Shown: positions 49,506-61,243 of the stretch, in pieces
How positions within the stretch are numbered: the stretch's first letter is position 1
Layout of the letters: the number at the start of each line of letters is the position of its first letter
Source: Nitzschia sp. DOCU1
Taxonomy: Eukaryota; Bacillariophyta; Bacillariophyceae; Bacillariales; Bacillariaceae
NCBI GenBank assembly: GCA_951394045.1
Contig: OX595994.1
Location: forward strand, 1,240,001 to 1,304,000
DNA length: 64,000 nucleotides
Reading direction: 5' to 3'
The notes under the pieces: generated by a model
Database searches by the model: none
What the model was told of the DNA's origin: nothing
The model's input: the letters and a program-made list of their open reading frames with translations, nothing else
Made by a program: the position numbers and the translations under genes

Positions 49506-49598
49506 TAATAGAATGGAATGAATAATAATAGATCCGTCTAATTGCAATGTATATTGTTGCATCTATGAGAAATTTGTATGTATAAAGGCGCCTCCTGC

Positions 49599-52500
49599 TC
49601 ATTCGTCAATCATCAGGTCGTGAGTTCGCACCGCCGAGAATTGCACGTCGCCATACTCATCGTGCTTCTTTCGACAGCCGCCTCTCATGGCTACGAATAC
49701 CATGATGGATGCCACAACTCCAGACACGACCGCCAAAGTAAGAACCACTGTATTGTTTTGTTGGAAACTAAAGGCAGTCGGCGTGACGCCGTGACCGTAT
49801 TCATCCATGGCGGGAGTCTTGAGGACATCTCGACAAAAGGTTGTCAATTTCCAGCAGTCTTTACTGTGATCAAATGTATCCGCCCACACAATGGACTCCA
49901 TGCAGTCTACATATTTCCAGCCCCTTCATTGCAACAAACAAAAAGGAAGTCGTGAGGACGGAATGCTAACAGACGCCGCCATTGTTAGGTGGACGAGAAT
50001 GACAACTCTTACCATCCATCGTTATTCATTTCCACATTCTCTTCAAAGTGAATCGACGAGCACATGTCCCAGCATTTTTCCATTCCTAGTCCGACATGAC
50101 GATCGCAGCCACTAGAACTCCATAACTTGCACGCGGTTTCACATGCTGCAACGTAGTTGGGATCTGTTTGAATGCGCACTGGAGTCGAGCATCGTTTGTC
50201 GCCTGGATCCGATCGACAGTCAACTTCAGGTCCAAGTCCGACAACAAACTCCATACCGTCTTGAAGGATATAATGTCGGTCGTCGTGGTTGCCGACGAAG
50301 CGAAGATCATCGATTGGAATCTGGAATGTTACTTCTTGTGATGAGTTGCCTTCCAGCCAAATCTTTTCAAAGGCACGGAGTCGTTTGTACTCGGGCGTCG
50401 TCGATCGAAAGCTGTCAAAGGTGAAGATCATGACGGGAATCGCACCGGCAACATCACTTCGATTTTTGACAGTGCATATCACTGTCAATCCAACGGAACT
50501 ATCCGATCCCAATCCAACATGTAGGGTTGTGGTGCTCAACGCCAAACTATCATATTCAAAGTTTGAATAAGAGAGTCCGTGTCCAAACGGCCACTGGACT
50601 TCGCAGGGAACATTTTCCCAATGTGGAAGCACATCGCCTGTGTCTTGGGTGCACTTATCTGAGACGGCATGCAAATACGGAATACCCCCTCCATCTTCGT
50701 ATTTGGGATACGTGATCGGTAACTTGGCGCTGGGATTGGCACGACCCGTCAAGAGGTCGACAAGAGCTTCACCCGCCAGGGGCCCCGGAAGGAAGCCCAC
50801 AAAGATAGCATCGACCAAAGACTGTAGCAAAACACCTTGTGTGTCAGTACCATGACCGCAAATCCAAAAAGCCACCGTTTACAAACTCTCACCTCGATGT
50901 CTCGTAACAACCGTGGTCTACCACCAAAATACACTAGCACGATCTTTGCATGGGGAGCAGCCTCGCGCAACCCAGCCACTAGCTCGTACTGCCCATCCGG
51001 TAGGCGTAGTGTTCGAATGTCGCCCGGCTTTTCTGTGTAGTTTTCTTCACCCAGGCAAACCACAATGACATCTTGATCATTGGCAAGGTTCATGGCACGC
51101 TCTACGCTCAGTTCTGGCTCTTGCCCATTCCAGCCGACCCAACCTTTGATCTTGTCCATTACGCCAGGATCTACCGGATCGGCGCCCAAAAAGTCGCCAT
51201 CGGAATCACAGTCTCGTCCTAGAATATCAGTACCACAAGAATAGGAGACCTGCCACTTTCCTTCCTTATGCAAGGCATCCACCACTGTAGATCCATACGT
51301 GAACCATTGGTCTTCAATGTTCGAGTCGACTCCTTGCCACTGCCAAGTCCAACCGCCCGTAGTAAACGAAATCGACTTGGCAGTTGGTCCCGTGACGAGG
51401 ACACGAAGTAGCTCGTCTGAAACAAGCGGTAACACATTTCCTTGATTCTTTGTCAAGACAATAGATTCCCTTGTCATGTCCAATGCCATCTCCAAATCTA
51501 GGGCTGAATGTCCCGCACCCTTGGCATCGTCCATGGTCATGTCAAAGCTTTCTTCAAACATGTTTAGCTTTTGCTTGAGTTTCAAGACCCGTCGAGCACT
51601 GGTACGGATGCGATCCTTCCACTCCTCGAGCGACGACAAACCGCCGAAGGCATCAAAGAAATCTTGGGGTTCGTTAGCAATCATACTCATGTCGACACTG
51701 CCTTCCTGCAATGACTGCACCACCGCATCCGTCCGATCCTTGGCAGTGTGATGCCACTCGAACAAGTTGAAAATCTCGTGATAGTCTGTTACGAGCATGC
51801 CTTCAAAGCCTAGTTCATGGCGCAATAGACGATACAAGGTCTGGCGATTGGCCACGTTTGGAACTCCGTCCACTTCGGTGTACGATTCCATTACAGTATC
51901 CAATATTTGTGCAGACTTCTTCCACGGTGGGATAAAATATTGATACAAGTGGCGAGTCGGGATCCAGCTGGGTGCTCGATCGTGTCCATTGTGGGGCATG
52001 GAGTACCCCACAAAATGTTTGCCGCTGGCGGCAGCTCGAGACGGAATGATGGAATCAGTTGTAGTGGTCGATTCAGCATTGCTGTTGACATCGCCAACGT
52101 TCTGGATACCCTGCGTCATGGCCAGTGCCATACTTCCTACTACCACGGGATCTTCACCAAAGGTTTCATAGACACGCGACCAAAAAGGATTCCAACTCAG
52201 CCCAAACAGCGGACTAAACAACCACGGAATCCCTGCTCGTCTCGTATCTCGACTGGCCCATGCTCCCGCCTGATAAGACAAGGACGAGTTGAAGGATGCC
52301 GCCAAATTGATGGGCTGCGGCGTGATGATTGTATCATATAGATAATTCGCGCCGTGTACGCTGTCCAGACCCCAAATGACGGGCGGTCGACCAAACTTTT
52401 GGGCTGTCGCCTGAATTTGAAGAACGGCGGCTCGAAAATCCTCCAATTTCCATAGTGGATCGGCTTGATTCTGGTTGTTGAGGACGCTCCCCACGCCCAG

Positions 52501-52686
52501 CGTTCCAATGTAATGATCCAATAGGTCTTGACGCAATTCCTTATGATCATCTGTCAACAACATATTGATATCAATTTGTGCCATTTGACCCACTTGACCG
52601 TCCCAGCCCAGAGAATCCAAAAGATCTTCAATTTCGCGATCTTGTTTCTCGGAGAGGACCCGAAGCGGGTCGGAAACCTTGCTCAT
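49599..52686 (-). CDS. GH3-family beta-glucosidase with C-terminal membrane anchor
   Basis: Exons 50893-52686, 50013-50821 and 49599-49923 (introns of 71 and 89 bases) give 975 residues. The GH3 domain runs from RVLSEKQDREIEDLL through WGLDSVHGANYLYD, FGEDPVVVGSM, GKHFVGYSMPHNG and the nucleophile segment GMLVTDYHE (about residue 300). The second GH3 domain follows (SLVDAIFVGFLPGPLAGEAL ... PITYPKYED). GH3 enzymes release glucose from beta-glucosides. A Cys-rich segment and one membrane helix (TVVLTLAVVSGVVASIMVFV) with a short tail end the protein. No signal peptide precedes the first ATG, so an upstream exon may be missing. Confidence 0.82.
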
Positions 52687-53377
52687 GGTGATTTCAAAAG
52701 CGCGGCAAATGTATCAGTGTGTCTCTTTCTCAGTCGAGGATCCTTGCAGTAGAGCTATGGTGAGAGAGGGGATATGAACACAAGCGAGATATGCGAGAAG
52801 GAAACGGTGCAGCTTTCTTTTCTTTCGCGGCACTCGTCTCGTGTGTAATGGGCCTCCCGGCTTTTTTGTTGGAAGAAGTAAGTAGCGCGAGGTCTCTTCG
52901 AGCTCTTCTCATTCGCAGGTACGACTCGACTCATTCGAGCTTCTAAAAATGTAGGTCCTCAACTATGGTACAAAAGAACTACCGTAGACTCTTATGCTGG
53001 GTCGGAGCGAACTTGGAATGAGCTAGTTTTTCCCTAGTAGAGAGTATACTGTTTAAGGATGATAGCATGAGTGGGCCTAGCTACCAGCAGGTTTGCAAGA
53101 ATAGGCACGGATGGTCCTTTTACTACAACCTTCTTTCGATTATGATGGAGCAGCGCCGCGACTTCTCCTTGGTGCCTCACATCGGAGGCAAGCTCATATC
53201 CAGTGTCTCTTACAACCGTGCTCCAAATACTTTCTATCGTAGCTGCAATACCTCGCCAGTGCTCAGTACTATTCATGATTAACGCAATCACGCTAGCGCG
53301 GGGTACAGGCAAGAGCCACGCGGCCACAAACCCAAGAACGGCACGGGCCATCAGCTTCTCAGATTGACGATGATATG
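52687..53377. other. Intergenic, 691 bases
   Basis: Upstream region of the GH3 gene and downstream region of the DUF2306 gene. A minus-strand open stretch (53034-53585) overlaps the DUF2306 gene in another frame and is not called. The CTAGTAGAGAG motif seen elsewhere occurs at 53034. Confidence 0.35.
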
Positions 53378-54169
53378 CTAACCCAACTTTTTGTTGTTGG
53401 AAGCCTTTTGCTGTTGTTTCAATAGATATATCGTATACTCGCCAACGACCAGGCAGATCCCAATGGAAATAAACGCGGCATTGCGAAAGGCGTTCTTCTG
53501 ACTCGCGGGCGGCACAGGCATGGAGGAAATGTAAATGACCTGCTGACAGACTGTCATAAACAAAAATCGTTGCAGGGCAATCCAAATACCACTAGCAATG
53601 TGCCGAATGATCCAAGCGCGATGCGCCTTGCGATCCCTGGCGGCTCGAAGGGCTGCCAAAGCCGTGCCTGCAAAATACAACGTCAGGAGACCCAAAAAAG
53701 GTTTGGTAGGAATCAGTTCTTGATCTGTCCCGGGTACATCAAAGAAGCTTTCAAAGAGTAAATCCCGCTTGAAAATGATAAAGACACCGACTGACATGAG
53801 CAGGGATGAACACAAGAATACATAGCCCGACAATCGATGAAGCTGCGATCGTGTTTTGCGGAGTGCAGGATGCAGCTGCAGCGGGACCATTCCAGCCCAA
53901 ATGGCACCTGGAAGCACATGCGTCAAGTGCACTGCGGTATGACCCGCATACTTGGTGAGAATGTGAGGAGGCGTCGGACTGTCTTCGTCTAGGGTGGAAA
54001 GAAGCAGATCGTCGTGCCCTTTAGATCGCCCGATCAGCCAGGACGAGGGCATGATCAAGATCCACACCACCATGAAAGCCGATAAGGCCGTAGTTGCAAG
54101 ATAGAGCCATTTCAGGGCAGGCCATGGGTGCATCGTGGTAGAATGCGACAGCTGGGAGGTTGGACACAT
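53378..54169 (-). CDS. DUF2306-type membrane protein
   Basis: One exon, 263 residues with six or so hydrophobic helices. The family pattern is visible: HLTHVLPGAIWAGMVPLQLH, then HRLSGYVFLCSS, and HRAWIIRH, with conserved histidines in membrane helices that may bind heme or metal. DUF2306 proteins are found in bacteria, fungi and protists and have no well-established function. An alternative start is the Met13 codon (54133), which would leave a shorter N-terminus ahead of the first helix. The C-terminus is short and Lys-rich. Confidence 0.72.
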   Translation of the reverse strand: MCPTSQLSHSTTMHPWPALKWLYLATTALSAFMVVWILIMPSSWLIGRSKGHDDLLLSTLDEDSPTPPHILTKYAGHTAVHLTHVLPGAIWAGMVPLQLHPALRKTRSQLHRLSGYVFLCSSLLMSVGVFIIFKRDLLFESFFDVPGTDQELIPTKPFLGLLTLYFAGTALAALRAARDRKAHRAWIIRHIASGIWIALQRFLFMTVCQQVIYISSMPVPPASQKNAFRNAAFISIGICLVVGEYTIYLLKQQQKASNNKKLG

Positions 54170-54962
54170 GGAATCTCCACTGGTCAGAGCTCATCCGCTC
54201 TTGGGGTTTCAAGAACAGCACGGCAAGAAGAACCAGTTTACTCGGTACGAGCAAACCAAGCTGCCGGTTTGTGAAGAGAAGAAATCAAACGTTTTTCGAG
54301 TTTTGACGAACATATTGGAACAAGCTGAACAAAGCACTTGCGGTTGCCCTGCTCAGCAACACAATGCCCTCTCGCCTCTAGGAATTCTTAGGATTTCGAT
54401 GCGATCAAAGAATCCGAGCATGAATGACGTGCGTTGGATAGAATAGCCTCTCGCGCCTGCTGCCACCAGCTCGGGAGTCCAAGTCCCGCCGACGGGTGTC
54501 TCTAGTAAGATGGCAGGAATAATGAAAACCTGAAGTATTCAATAACATTGATGTGCTAAGAAAATAATAGGTGTTTTATTGGTAAAAGTAGTATTCCTTA
54601 AGCCTTGCACGAAACGATACAAGGGAGGGGGGCGGCACCAGCACTTGCTGCTGGGGAGCCCTATCGCCTCTTTCTGATAAACAGCGACAGAAAGGCTTCA
54701 GCTCGACGGCATGGGTCGAAAGCGAATGTCGACCTTGTAAACGAATCAATCGACAAACTGAGCTGTCGATGGTGGTAGTCTCGCCTGGATTTATTGTCGA
54801 CATTCGTAGCTGCTTGTTGTCTTGGTCAGCTTCAAAAGGTTGGTATCGAACTTTGACGCTTTACAGCGGAGGCATCGGTTGGTTATTTCTCCGATTCGTT
54901 CTTAGGATGTTACACTCGACAATCTGTGGAAATCCCCCAAGGCACCATGGTCAAAAAGTTAA
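54170..54962. other. Intergenic, 793 bases
   Basis: Nothing supported: no gene, RNA or repeat recognised. Confidence 0.35.
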
Positions 54963-55472
54963 TTAACAGTCATGGAACAAATAGCGATCTCGAATGGCGT
55001 CTACCGCCGACTTGGCGGCGGCGACGACAACCACAGCTGAGGACAAGATAAGATAGGCAGACTCGAACATGTTGGTGGTTGTCTCTTCGCTCCTGTCAAG
55101 ATTTGTGTGCACTCGTGAATTCAAGAAGGAAATCTTAGCTTGTGCAGTCTCTGGCGGGGAACGACTCATGTTTATGATATGAAAGTAAAGATTCTTTAGG
55201 TCCAAGATCTCTTTGAGAGTGTGTGATCGATCGATGATGATCAATTTAATGTGCACAGAGGGGATCAGAATCGTATTCCTTCCCGTTTTGACATTGAAAA
55301 TGTTGCCGTGCGTACGACCATCGCGAACCCGTTGATTGAGGAACATGGTATTCTTATACGTCATTCGATGAATGGAAGGTATATTCTTCGCATTCCCCAC
55401 ATTTAATGAAAAAGTAAAAAGGGTGTGTTCCTTGATCGCAGATGGGGTCCTGCTGGCCTCAAGCTGTCCCAT
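54963..55472 (-). CDS. Doubtful unknown protein with C-terminal hydrophobic segment
   Basis: A 169-residue frame from the first ATG (MGQLEASRTPSAIK). It has a basic, Asn-rich middle and a C-terminal hydrophobic run (AYLILSSAVVVVAAA) before a charged end. It could be a tail-anchored protein, the last exon of a spliced gene, or chance. No motif is recognised and upstream bases contain a stop, so I give low weight. Confidence 0.3.
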   Translation of the reverse strand: MGQLEASRTPSAIKEHTLFTFSLNVGNAKNIPSIHRMTYKNTMFLNQRVRDGRTHGNIFNVKTGRNTILIPSVHIKLIIIDRSHTLKEILDLKNLYFHIINMSRSPPETAQAKISFLNSRVHTNLDRSEETTTNMFESAYLILSSAVVVVAAAKSAVDAIRDRYLFHDC

Positions 55473-56154
55473 CAAAATCAAGCAAAATGCGTCATTTTGC
55501 GTCGATCCCACTACCGGTAATAGAGTTCTTCCGTTCTTCAACGAACTTTACGGGGACGAATAATCTGAACCTAAGAACAAAAACGCACTTGCTTTGTCGG
55601 CGACGATATGATACGCTGGACCAAAGAACATCCTCGTCACACCGTCAGTGGGGAGGGCATACCTGGTAACGGGTAATAGAAGCCGGGAGCCGAGTTGGCG
55701 ACTTGTTCTCCCCACCGGTTAATAAATTCACTTAATGTTCGTCTTCAGGGCGTCGTTTGACTTCGTCGACCCCATTTCGAACGTTGACGACCCATTTGGT
55801 CGTGAATGCTTTCAATAGATCGGCGTGTTGAATTGGTCTTCTACCTGGTATGATCCTCCTTAGTAAAAGGTGAACCTACGCTCTATTAAAAGCCCCCTGC
55901 CCCGACACTCTAGAAAGTACTGTAGTCACCAGGAAGGAAGGTAACTTAGCAAGGCCAAGTGTCTCGCGATCCAAGCAGCCGCATCATGCATAAGCAGTAC
56001 GAGTAGGTAAATATTACTAGTTGAACAACTCGACTCCATTACTCTCTAGTAGTAGACCAGTCGAATCAATAATACTTGGGATATATCCTATTCTCTCTAG
56101 TGGCAAATTCAACAAGAAAGAGTTCTGTCGTCTACGAATCTTCCGAGCCATGTT
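55473..56154. other. Intergenic, 682 bases
   Basis: Contains no recognisable gene. CTAGTAGTAGACC and CTCTCTAGTGG near 56045-56105 resemble short motifs seen at 25430 and 53034. Confidence 0.35.
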
Positions 56155-57135
56155 TTATTTGCCCTTCAGAAACTGCAGAATGACCCCAAAGTCTCGATCT
56201 CCTAGCCCCCGAGCCTCCGCGAGTTGATAGAGTTCCTTGGTGGCATTCCCCAACGGCAATGCCACGTGCGCTTGAGATCCAGCTGACACTGCCAAGCCTA
56301 GATCTTTTAGCATTAACTTTGTCCCAAAGCCACCGGCATAGTCTTTCGACGCCGGAGAGTTGGAGAGTGCCGCTACGGTCGGATGAGGATTGTTGACTTC
56401 ACAACTCCAGGATTTGGCCGTCGATGTATTCATTACATTTGCCAAGATAATCGGATCTACACCCAGGGCTTCACCCAAATTCATAGCTTCACAAATTCCG
56501 ACCATCTGTGCCGCGAGGGCCAAATTGTTGCAGAGCTTTACCACCGCTCCCCGCCCTGGACCGCCACAGGCAATAACGCGTTGACCCATACACTCCAGCA
56601 ATGGATGTATACGATTTTTCAGCGTGGCTTCGTCACTTCCCACCATAAATGTCAATGTGGCATTTTCGGCGCCCTTCACCCCTCCAGACACTGGTGCGTC
56701 GACAAAGAGGTGGCCCTCTGCTCCGAGAAGGTCATTCCAATAGCGACTGGTAGTCGGACTCACAGTAGAACAATCAATAATTGTAGTATTTTCTCGGCAG
56801 TTTCCGAGAATTTTCTTCATGACCGCGTCCACAGCGGCGTCGCTAGGCAGCATAGTCACAATGGTGGTTGCTCCCTTGGCAACTCGTTCGATCGAGTCGG
56901 CAGAAGCGATACCTTGTTCTGTGGCCTTGGTCAGGCTTGCTTTATTTAAATCATACGACAAAACGTCGTACTTCTTGGACAAATTAATGGCCATGGGAAG
57001 CCCCATGTTCCCGAGTCCCAGGAACCCGACGGTCGAATTCGCTACGGGCGTCGATGAAAGATACCGAGCATGACCAAAGATATTCTTCGGAACGCGAGAA
57101 AGAGAGGAGAGTAACGGGCGGCTATGTGCAATCAT
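56155..57135 (-). CDS. 3-hydroxyisobutyrate dehydrogenase, mitochondrial
   Basis: One exon, 326 residues. The first ~30 residues (MIAHSRPLLSSLSRVPKNIF) are basic and Ser-rich, a probable mitochondrial presequence. VGFLGLGNMGLPMAINLSK is the NAD site, DAPVSGGVKGAENATL the substrate-binding signature, and GRGAVVKLCNNLAL carries the catalytic Lys. A KDLGLAVSAG stretch completes the HIBADH pattern. The enzyme oxidises 3-hydroxyisobutyrate in valine breakdown. Length matches the family. The frame extends upstream only through non-ATG codons. Confidence 0.9.
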   Translation of the reverse strand: MIAHSRPLLSSLSRVPKNIFGHARYLSSTPVANSTVGFLGLGNMGLPMAINLSKKYDVLSYDLNKASLTKATEQGIASADSIERVAKGATTIVTMLPSDAAVDAVMKKILGNCRENTTIIDCSTVSPTTSRYWNDLLGAEGHLFVDAPVSGGVKGAENATLTFMVGSDEATLKNRIHPLLECMGQRVIACGGPGRGAVVKLCNNLALAAQMVGICEAMNLGEALGVDPIILANVMNTSTAKSWSCEVNNPHPTVAALSNSPASKDYAGGFGTKLMLKDLGLAVSAGSQAHVALPLGNATKELYQLAEARGLGDRDFGVILQFLKGK

Positions 57136-57857
57136 AATCAATCGACTCGACCAAGAACGATCGATAGAGAAATAAGATCGTTCTGAAGAAGATCCTCCCA
57201 AGGGTTGTCAAACAAATGACACTGAAGTCGTCAAATGGCAAAAACATCAATCATGGGAATTCTTCTTTGCTTCTTACCCACCAGATGGCCTGCGCGCTGG
57301 CGATGCCCGAACGAACGCGTGACGCTACATGGCTTGCACGACTGGAAAGCGATCCAACTGGTCGGTTCGGTGCCCACTACCGGTATCATAGCTAGAATAG
57401 AGCCAAACCGCACGACAAAATTGTTGAAAGCAATGCAAAGGCAACAATTGTAACAACGAAGTTGATGTGGCGGCGTTCTTAGGAGAGCATGCTATTTGCC
57501 GCACTAGCTACATGGGTTGGGGTTTCCAGATAATTGCATAGTTTTGCGGAGAACCAAGGGTTCTACGATGACCCCGGCCATACCGATGGTTGCAAATAGC
57601 GGTATAGGTAGTGCATGTCAGCACCAGATAATTTAAGCTAGAGAGTAGACTACCTAGTTGGCATATTTGGTATCCAGAGCTTTACTAGCTATGAAGTTGG
57701 ATCTCGTAAGTGGCCTTTCCTTGCGCGTTGACTGAGGTGTCTATTGATTTGGCCAATTTCATCTACACAGGCCCACGGCGACGTTGCTACTCGTCCTTCC
57801 AACAGGATAGTCAGCGGTGCAGTATAGAATCAGAAGCACAACTAGAACCCAAACACC
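57136..57857. other. Intergenic, 722 bases
   Basis: No gene, RNA or repeat is recognisable. Confidence 0.35.
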
Positions 57858-58679
57858 TCACACAATGCCCCAATGGTGCTCAATCCCACCCATTACTCGT
57901 GCCAATGCTGCGGCTCCACTCAGCGGATACTTGCTGATGCTAACCATCTTTTCGATGTATGGATGATCTTCAATCGTTACGTAACCAGTACTCATGGCTC
58001 CTATCACAAGACAGGTGGGGGGCTGGCTGGCCGACGTTACCGGGTCGTCGCCAACAACTGTCCTCGCCAAAGCAATCGGAGAGTACAGCGTACCTTCACA
58101 TTCGATTCCATAGCATCGGGTGCCTGGAGGTAAGTGTTGCGAAAAGGGATTTTTGATAACTTTGAGCAAGGTCGTCGAGTCGTTCCCGGCCTTGATTTTC
58201 ATCTTGTGCAACAGCTGAACCATCAAACCGGCAAATCGCTTGTAGGTACGAGGAATACGAATACTTGAATTAACGTCAATCAATACTTTGGTCTTGGTCT
58301 GAATATATACTTTGACGAGTCCTGCCTTGTTCAAGGGGCTGTCTAACAACGCCAAAAGTTCTTGATGTAGTATATCGGGCCGGAAGGAATTCGGGTCGAC
58401 TCGAAGTTTCTTCTTGCACAAATCGCGGTGATCATCGCAGTTGAGTAATTCATAAACACCCCGCTTATTCTTTACTGTCTCCAGAGTCGCTTGATCCAAT
58501 AGAATAATAACAGGGGGCTGCTTTGACTTTTTGAAGACGGCCGTGTCCTGGGAACTCACGTCCAATGGCGTCGACGAAAGGGCATTCTCGTTGAAATTGG
58601 TCTTGAGTTTCTTTATAGGTCGCTTTGTCTCTTCTTCAGCAACTTCGCGATCGGAATCTTCTTCAGAGGACGAAGACAT
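57858..58679 (-). CDS. EMG1/NEP1 rRNA pseudouridine N1-methyltransferase
   Basis: One exon, 273 residues starting MSSSSEEDSDREVAEEE, an acidic tail common in this family. The SPOUT domain follows: VIILLDQATLETVK, GVYELLNCDDH, RPDILHQELLALLDSPLNKA, RIPRTYKRFAGLMVQLLHK and LLKVIKNPFSQHLPPGT. EMG1 methylates a pseudouridine of 18S rRNA and is needed for small-subunit assembly in the nucleolus. Conservation of the Arg-rich and Pro motifs argues for an active enzyme. The start is the first ATG. Confidence 0.92.
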   Translation of the reverse strand: MSSSSEEDSDREVAEEETKRPIKKLKTNFNENALSSTPLDVSSQDTAVFKKSKQPPVIILLDQATLETVKNKRGVYELLNCDDHRDLCKKKLRVDPNSFRPDILHQELLALLDSPLNKAGLVKVYIQTKTKVLIDVNSSIRIPRTYKRFAGLMVQLLHKMKIKAGNDSTTLLKVIKNPFSQHLPPGTRCYGIECEGTLYSPIALARTVVGDDPVTSASQPPTCLVIGAMSTGYVTIEDHPYIEKMVSISKYPLSGAAALARVMGGIEHHWGIV

Positions 58680-59478
58680 TGTAATCAAAATAGTTGGTGG
58701 AGATTTAGAAAGAACAGTGAGGATAGAATGTGGATACGATAACTTTTGATTTTCTGGCGAAGACGGCGGATAGCGCCGACTGTTCGAATTTCATCGTTGG
58801 CATCATTTTTTGTTGGTTGGTGTTGGAGTACTCTACGGACGGATGGACAGGTGCCGCTGCCCATTGACTCGCTTGACTCTTACTGGGAAATAGAAATAGT
58901 CTTGGAGCGTTATCCACTGTCTCTATTACTTCTACGAATGAGTACTATTTCTACAAAAGAACATTTACAAACCACAAGATGAAGACTACCTCAAGCGCCC
59001 CCGCTTCACAAAGCTATTGAGTTCGCCTCTTCTTTCTTTCTACTAAGGGAAGAGCTCAATAGTTGCACTTTTTCTCGATATCCAAGAAAGGATCCATTTC
59101 CCCCAACTCCTCGTCATACAGGTCTTCGAACGATACAGAGAATCAACATCGTGACGTGACCAGCAAAGCGACCAGGCTCATCGGCGCCATGGTATCATAG
59201 TTAATGCTGTGTGACGGTACTGCTCGGGGGCACGCAGCCTCCGTTTTGATTCCCGGCAGGGTTCACGGACGGACGGTCGACGGACATGCCCCGAGCCTTC
59301 GCGCGCACGCCGGTCCTCAAGTTCTTTTTCGCGAGAGGGTGCCCAAATTTGGCGTTAGAAAAAGATCGCTTCCTAAAAAGAGGTGCCAAGAAGTAGGTAG
59401 TGACACAACTTTTGTTGCGGCCGTTCCTGTGTTGCTATTGCCTTTGCATCTATTCTAGCAAACTTGTGAATAAGCAAC
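58680..59478. promoter_or_regulatory. Shared upstream region of two divergent genes
   Basis: A 799-base gap between EMG1 (-) and the monooxygenase gene (+). A GC-rich segment at 59265-59320 lies in the middle. No defined promoter motif could be supported. Confidence 0.3.
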
Positions 59479-61122
59479 ATGCCTCGCCATTTCTTGATCC
59501 GGGCTGTTGTTCCTTTGGGCAGAAAACAAATAATATCCGGAGGAGGAAGAAATCATCGTTTCTTTTCTTCGCCGTCGCATCATCATGGCGATCGCCTGCG
59601 CGTAGCGGTCGTCGGTGGTGGCGCTTCGGGTTTGTCAGCAGCACTGCACTTGGCACCGCTGGTATCGTCGGGTAAAATCAGTGGACCGATTGATGTGTAC
59701 GAGGCGGGTGGTCATAGTGGCCGTGACATTGGCGTCGGTGTGTGGAGTACCGCGTTGGATCCCTTTGGTGTCTCGGACGTGGATTCACACCAGTTAGTGT
59801 ATGAAGATATGCTGAATCATGGGTGCTTTGTCCGAGATGTGGGATATCGAACTCCCAAGGGACACTGGCTGGCGACTAGTCGACTTGACGGGACAATTCC
59901 GGATTTGTTGTTTTTGAGAGAAAAGGACATGCTGTCGGCGCTTCGAAAAGCAGTGCATCGAGAAGAACACAAAGGCACGATTCGGCTGCATTCGAATGAA
60001 CGCGTAGATTCGGTATTTGAAGAATCGCCGCATCCGTGGTCTGCACCGATTATGCTACGAGAGGGAAGCGATAATGTCCGTCCTTCGGAACGAGATTACC
60101 ACTTGATTGTGGCAGCCGACGGAATGAATTCGGTCCTTCGAAAGATGTACGGCGGTCATATTTGTTCAAGAGGCAATATGGCTGATGGTGGATCTAGTCC
60201 ATTGGATATTGGCCACGAAGCAGAAGGCCGTGTTACCACTAACTGGTATGTAACGGGACAGGCAGAGGCGACGGGCGTGCAAGATCGTGGGTACACGGTC
60301 TTTCGAGGAAATTCGCCATTGTCAATGCAAGATGTCAACATGGACAAGTCGTTTCAGACATGGGGAGAAGGCAAAAGTATGCGATTTGCTACAGTGCCCA
60401 TGAGATGCCCTATCAATGCTACTCGAAAGGAGCAGCAAGTCTGGTTCATTACAATTGATGACGACGACATTCGACAGGAACCTGACCCCGCCGTTCGACG
60501 GAGCAAGTTGCTGGAAGCCTTTTCGACCTGGCATGATCCCATTTGTCGCCTCGTCGAGTCGACGTCTCCAGAAGATATCATCATGGAACGGGCTTTAGCG
60601 CACAAACATTCTATGAGTCCCGTAGCAAATTTCAATGGAATTGTGTCGCGAATACGGGACACCAAACCTCGAACATCAGGCTTGGGGCCTGCAATTATTT
60701 TTGTCGGCGATGCCTTTATGACTGTGGATCCGATTCTGGCGCAAGGATTTACCATTGGAATGGAAGGTGCTGCCGCCTTGCGAACGTCACTCGAATCCAG
60801 CTTGGACGCCATGCCACGCCATGACTATCCCGAGTTGGCGTTTGATCCTTACTTTCTACGGGACGAATTGAAGAATCGACATGATGCCCGTATTTCTCGA
60901 CTGATTCACCTACTTCGGGCCACGGAGCTAGTTCAAGCACTCGGTCAACCTACTACTGGTACATTGTCGGGACTTGTGAGTCGCGACATTTTACGACCAC
61001 TGATGCGATTGACGCCCGATTTTATCAAGACTCCAATTTTCAATTTTATGCTAAAGTATTCCTTGGGCAACCCCGAACCCACGCAAGCCCCAAAATCCTC
61101 TCCCGAACCGACTGCTCCATAA
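59479..61122 (+). CDS. FAD-dependent monooxygenase (PHBH-fold)
   Basis: One exon, 547 residues. A basic, Ser/Arg leader (MPRHFLIRAVVPLGRKQII) suggests an organelle. RVAVVGGGASGLSAALHL is the FAD site (about 42-58), VAADGMNSVLR the DG motif (about 210), and IFVGDAFMTVDPILAQGFTI the second FAD/ribityl motif (about 409). These define the group A flavoprotein hydroxylases, which also includes zeaxanthin epoxidase and UbiH-like enzymes. The substrate is not evident. The C-terminus is Pro/Ser rich and without a membrane helix. Confidence 0.82.
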   Translation: MPRHFLIRAVVPLGRKQIISGGGRNHRFFSSPSHHHGDRLRVAVVGGGASGLSAALHLAPLVSSGKISGPIDVYEAGGHSGRDIGVGVWSTALDPFGVSDVDSHQLVYEDMLNHGCFVRDVGYRTPKGHWLATSRLDGTIPDLLFLREKDMLSALRKAVHREEHKGTIRLHSNERVDSVFEESPHPWSAPIMLREGSDNVRPSERDYHLIVAADGMNSVLRKMYGGHICSRGNMADGGSSPLDIGHEAEGRVTTNWYVTGQAEATGVQDRGYTVFRGNSPLSMQDVNMDKSFQTWGEGKSMRFATVPMRCPINATRKEQQVWFITIDDDDIRQEPDPAVRRSKLLEAFSTWHDPICRLVESTSPEDIIMERALAHKHSMSPVANFNGIVSRIRDTKPRTSGLGPAIIFVGDAFMTVDPILAQGFTIGMEGAAALRTSLESSLDAMPRHDYPELAFDPYFLRDELKNRHDARISRLIHLLRATELVQALGQPTTGTLSGLVSRDILRPLMRLTPDFIKTPIFNFMLKYSLGNPEPTQAPKSSPEPTAP

Positions 61123-61243
61123 TTCCTAAGGTACTGAATAAGTACCAGCTTGTACTAGCGAGAGAGATTTTTGATGCCATCCTACAAAAGGAACACTTGT
61201 CTGATTGCCATTGCAACCACGATGACAAAAGAAAAATCCAAGT

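Noticed and set aside
53034..53585. 183-residue minus-strand frame after the DUF2306 gene
   Set aside because: It starts inside the DUF2306 gene in another frame and the unique part has no recognised motif; it could only be rescued by transcript evidence.
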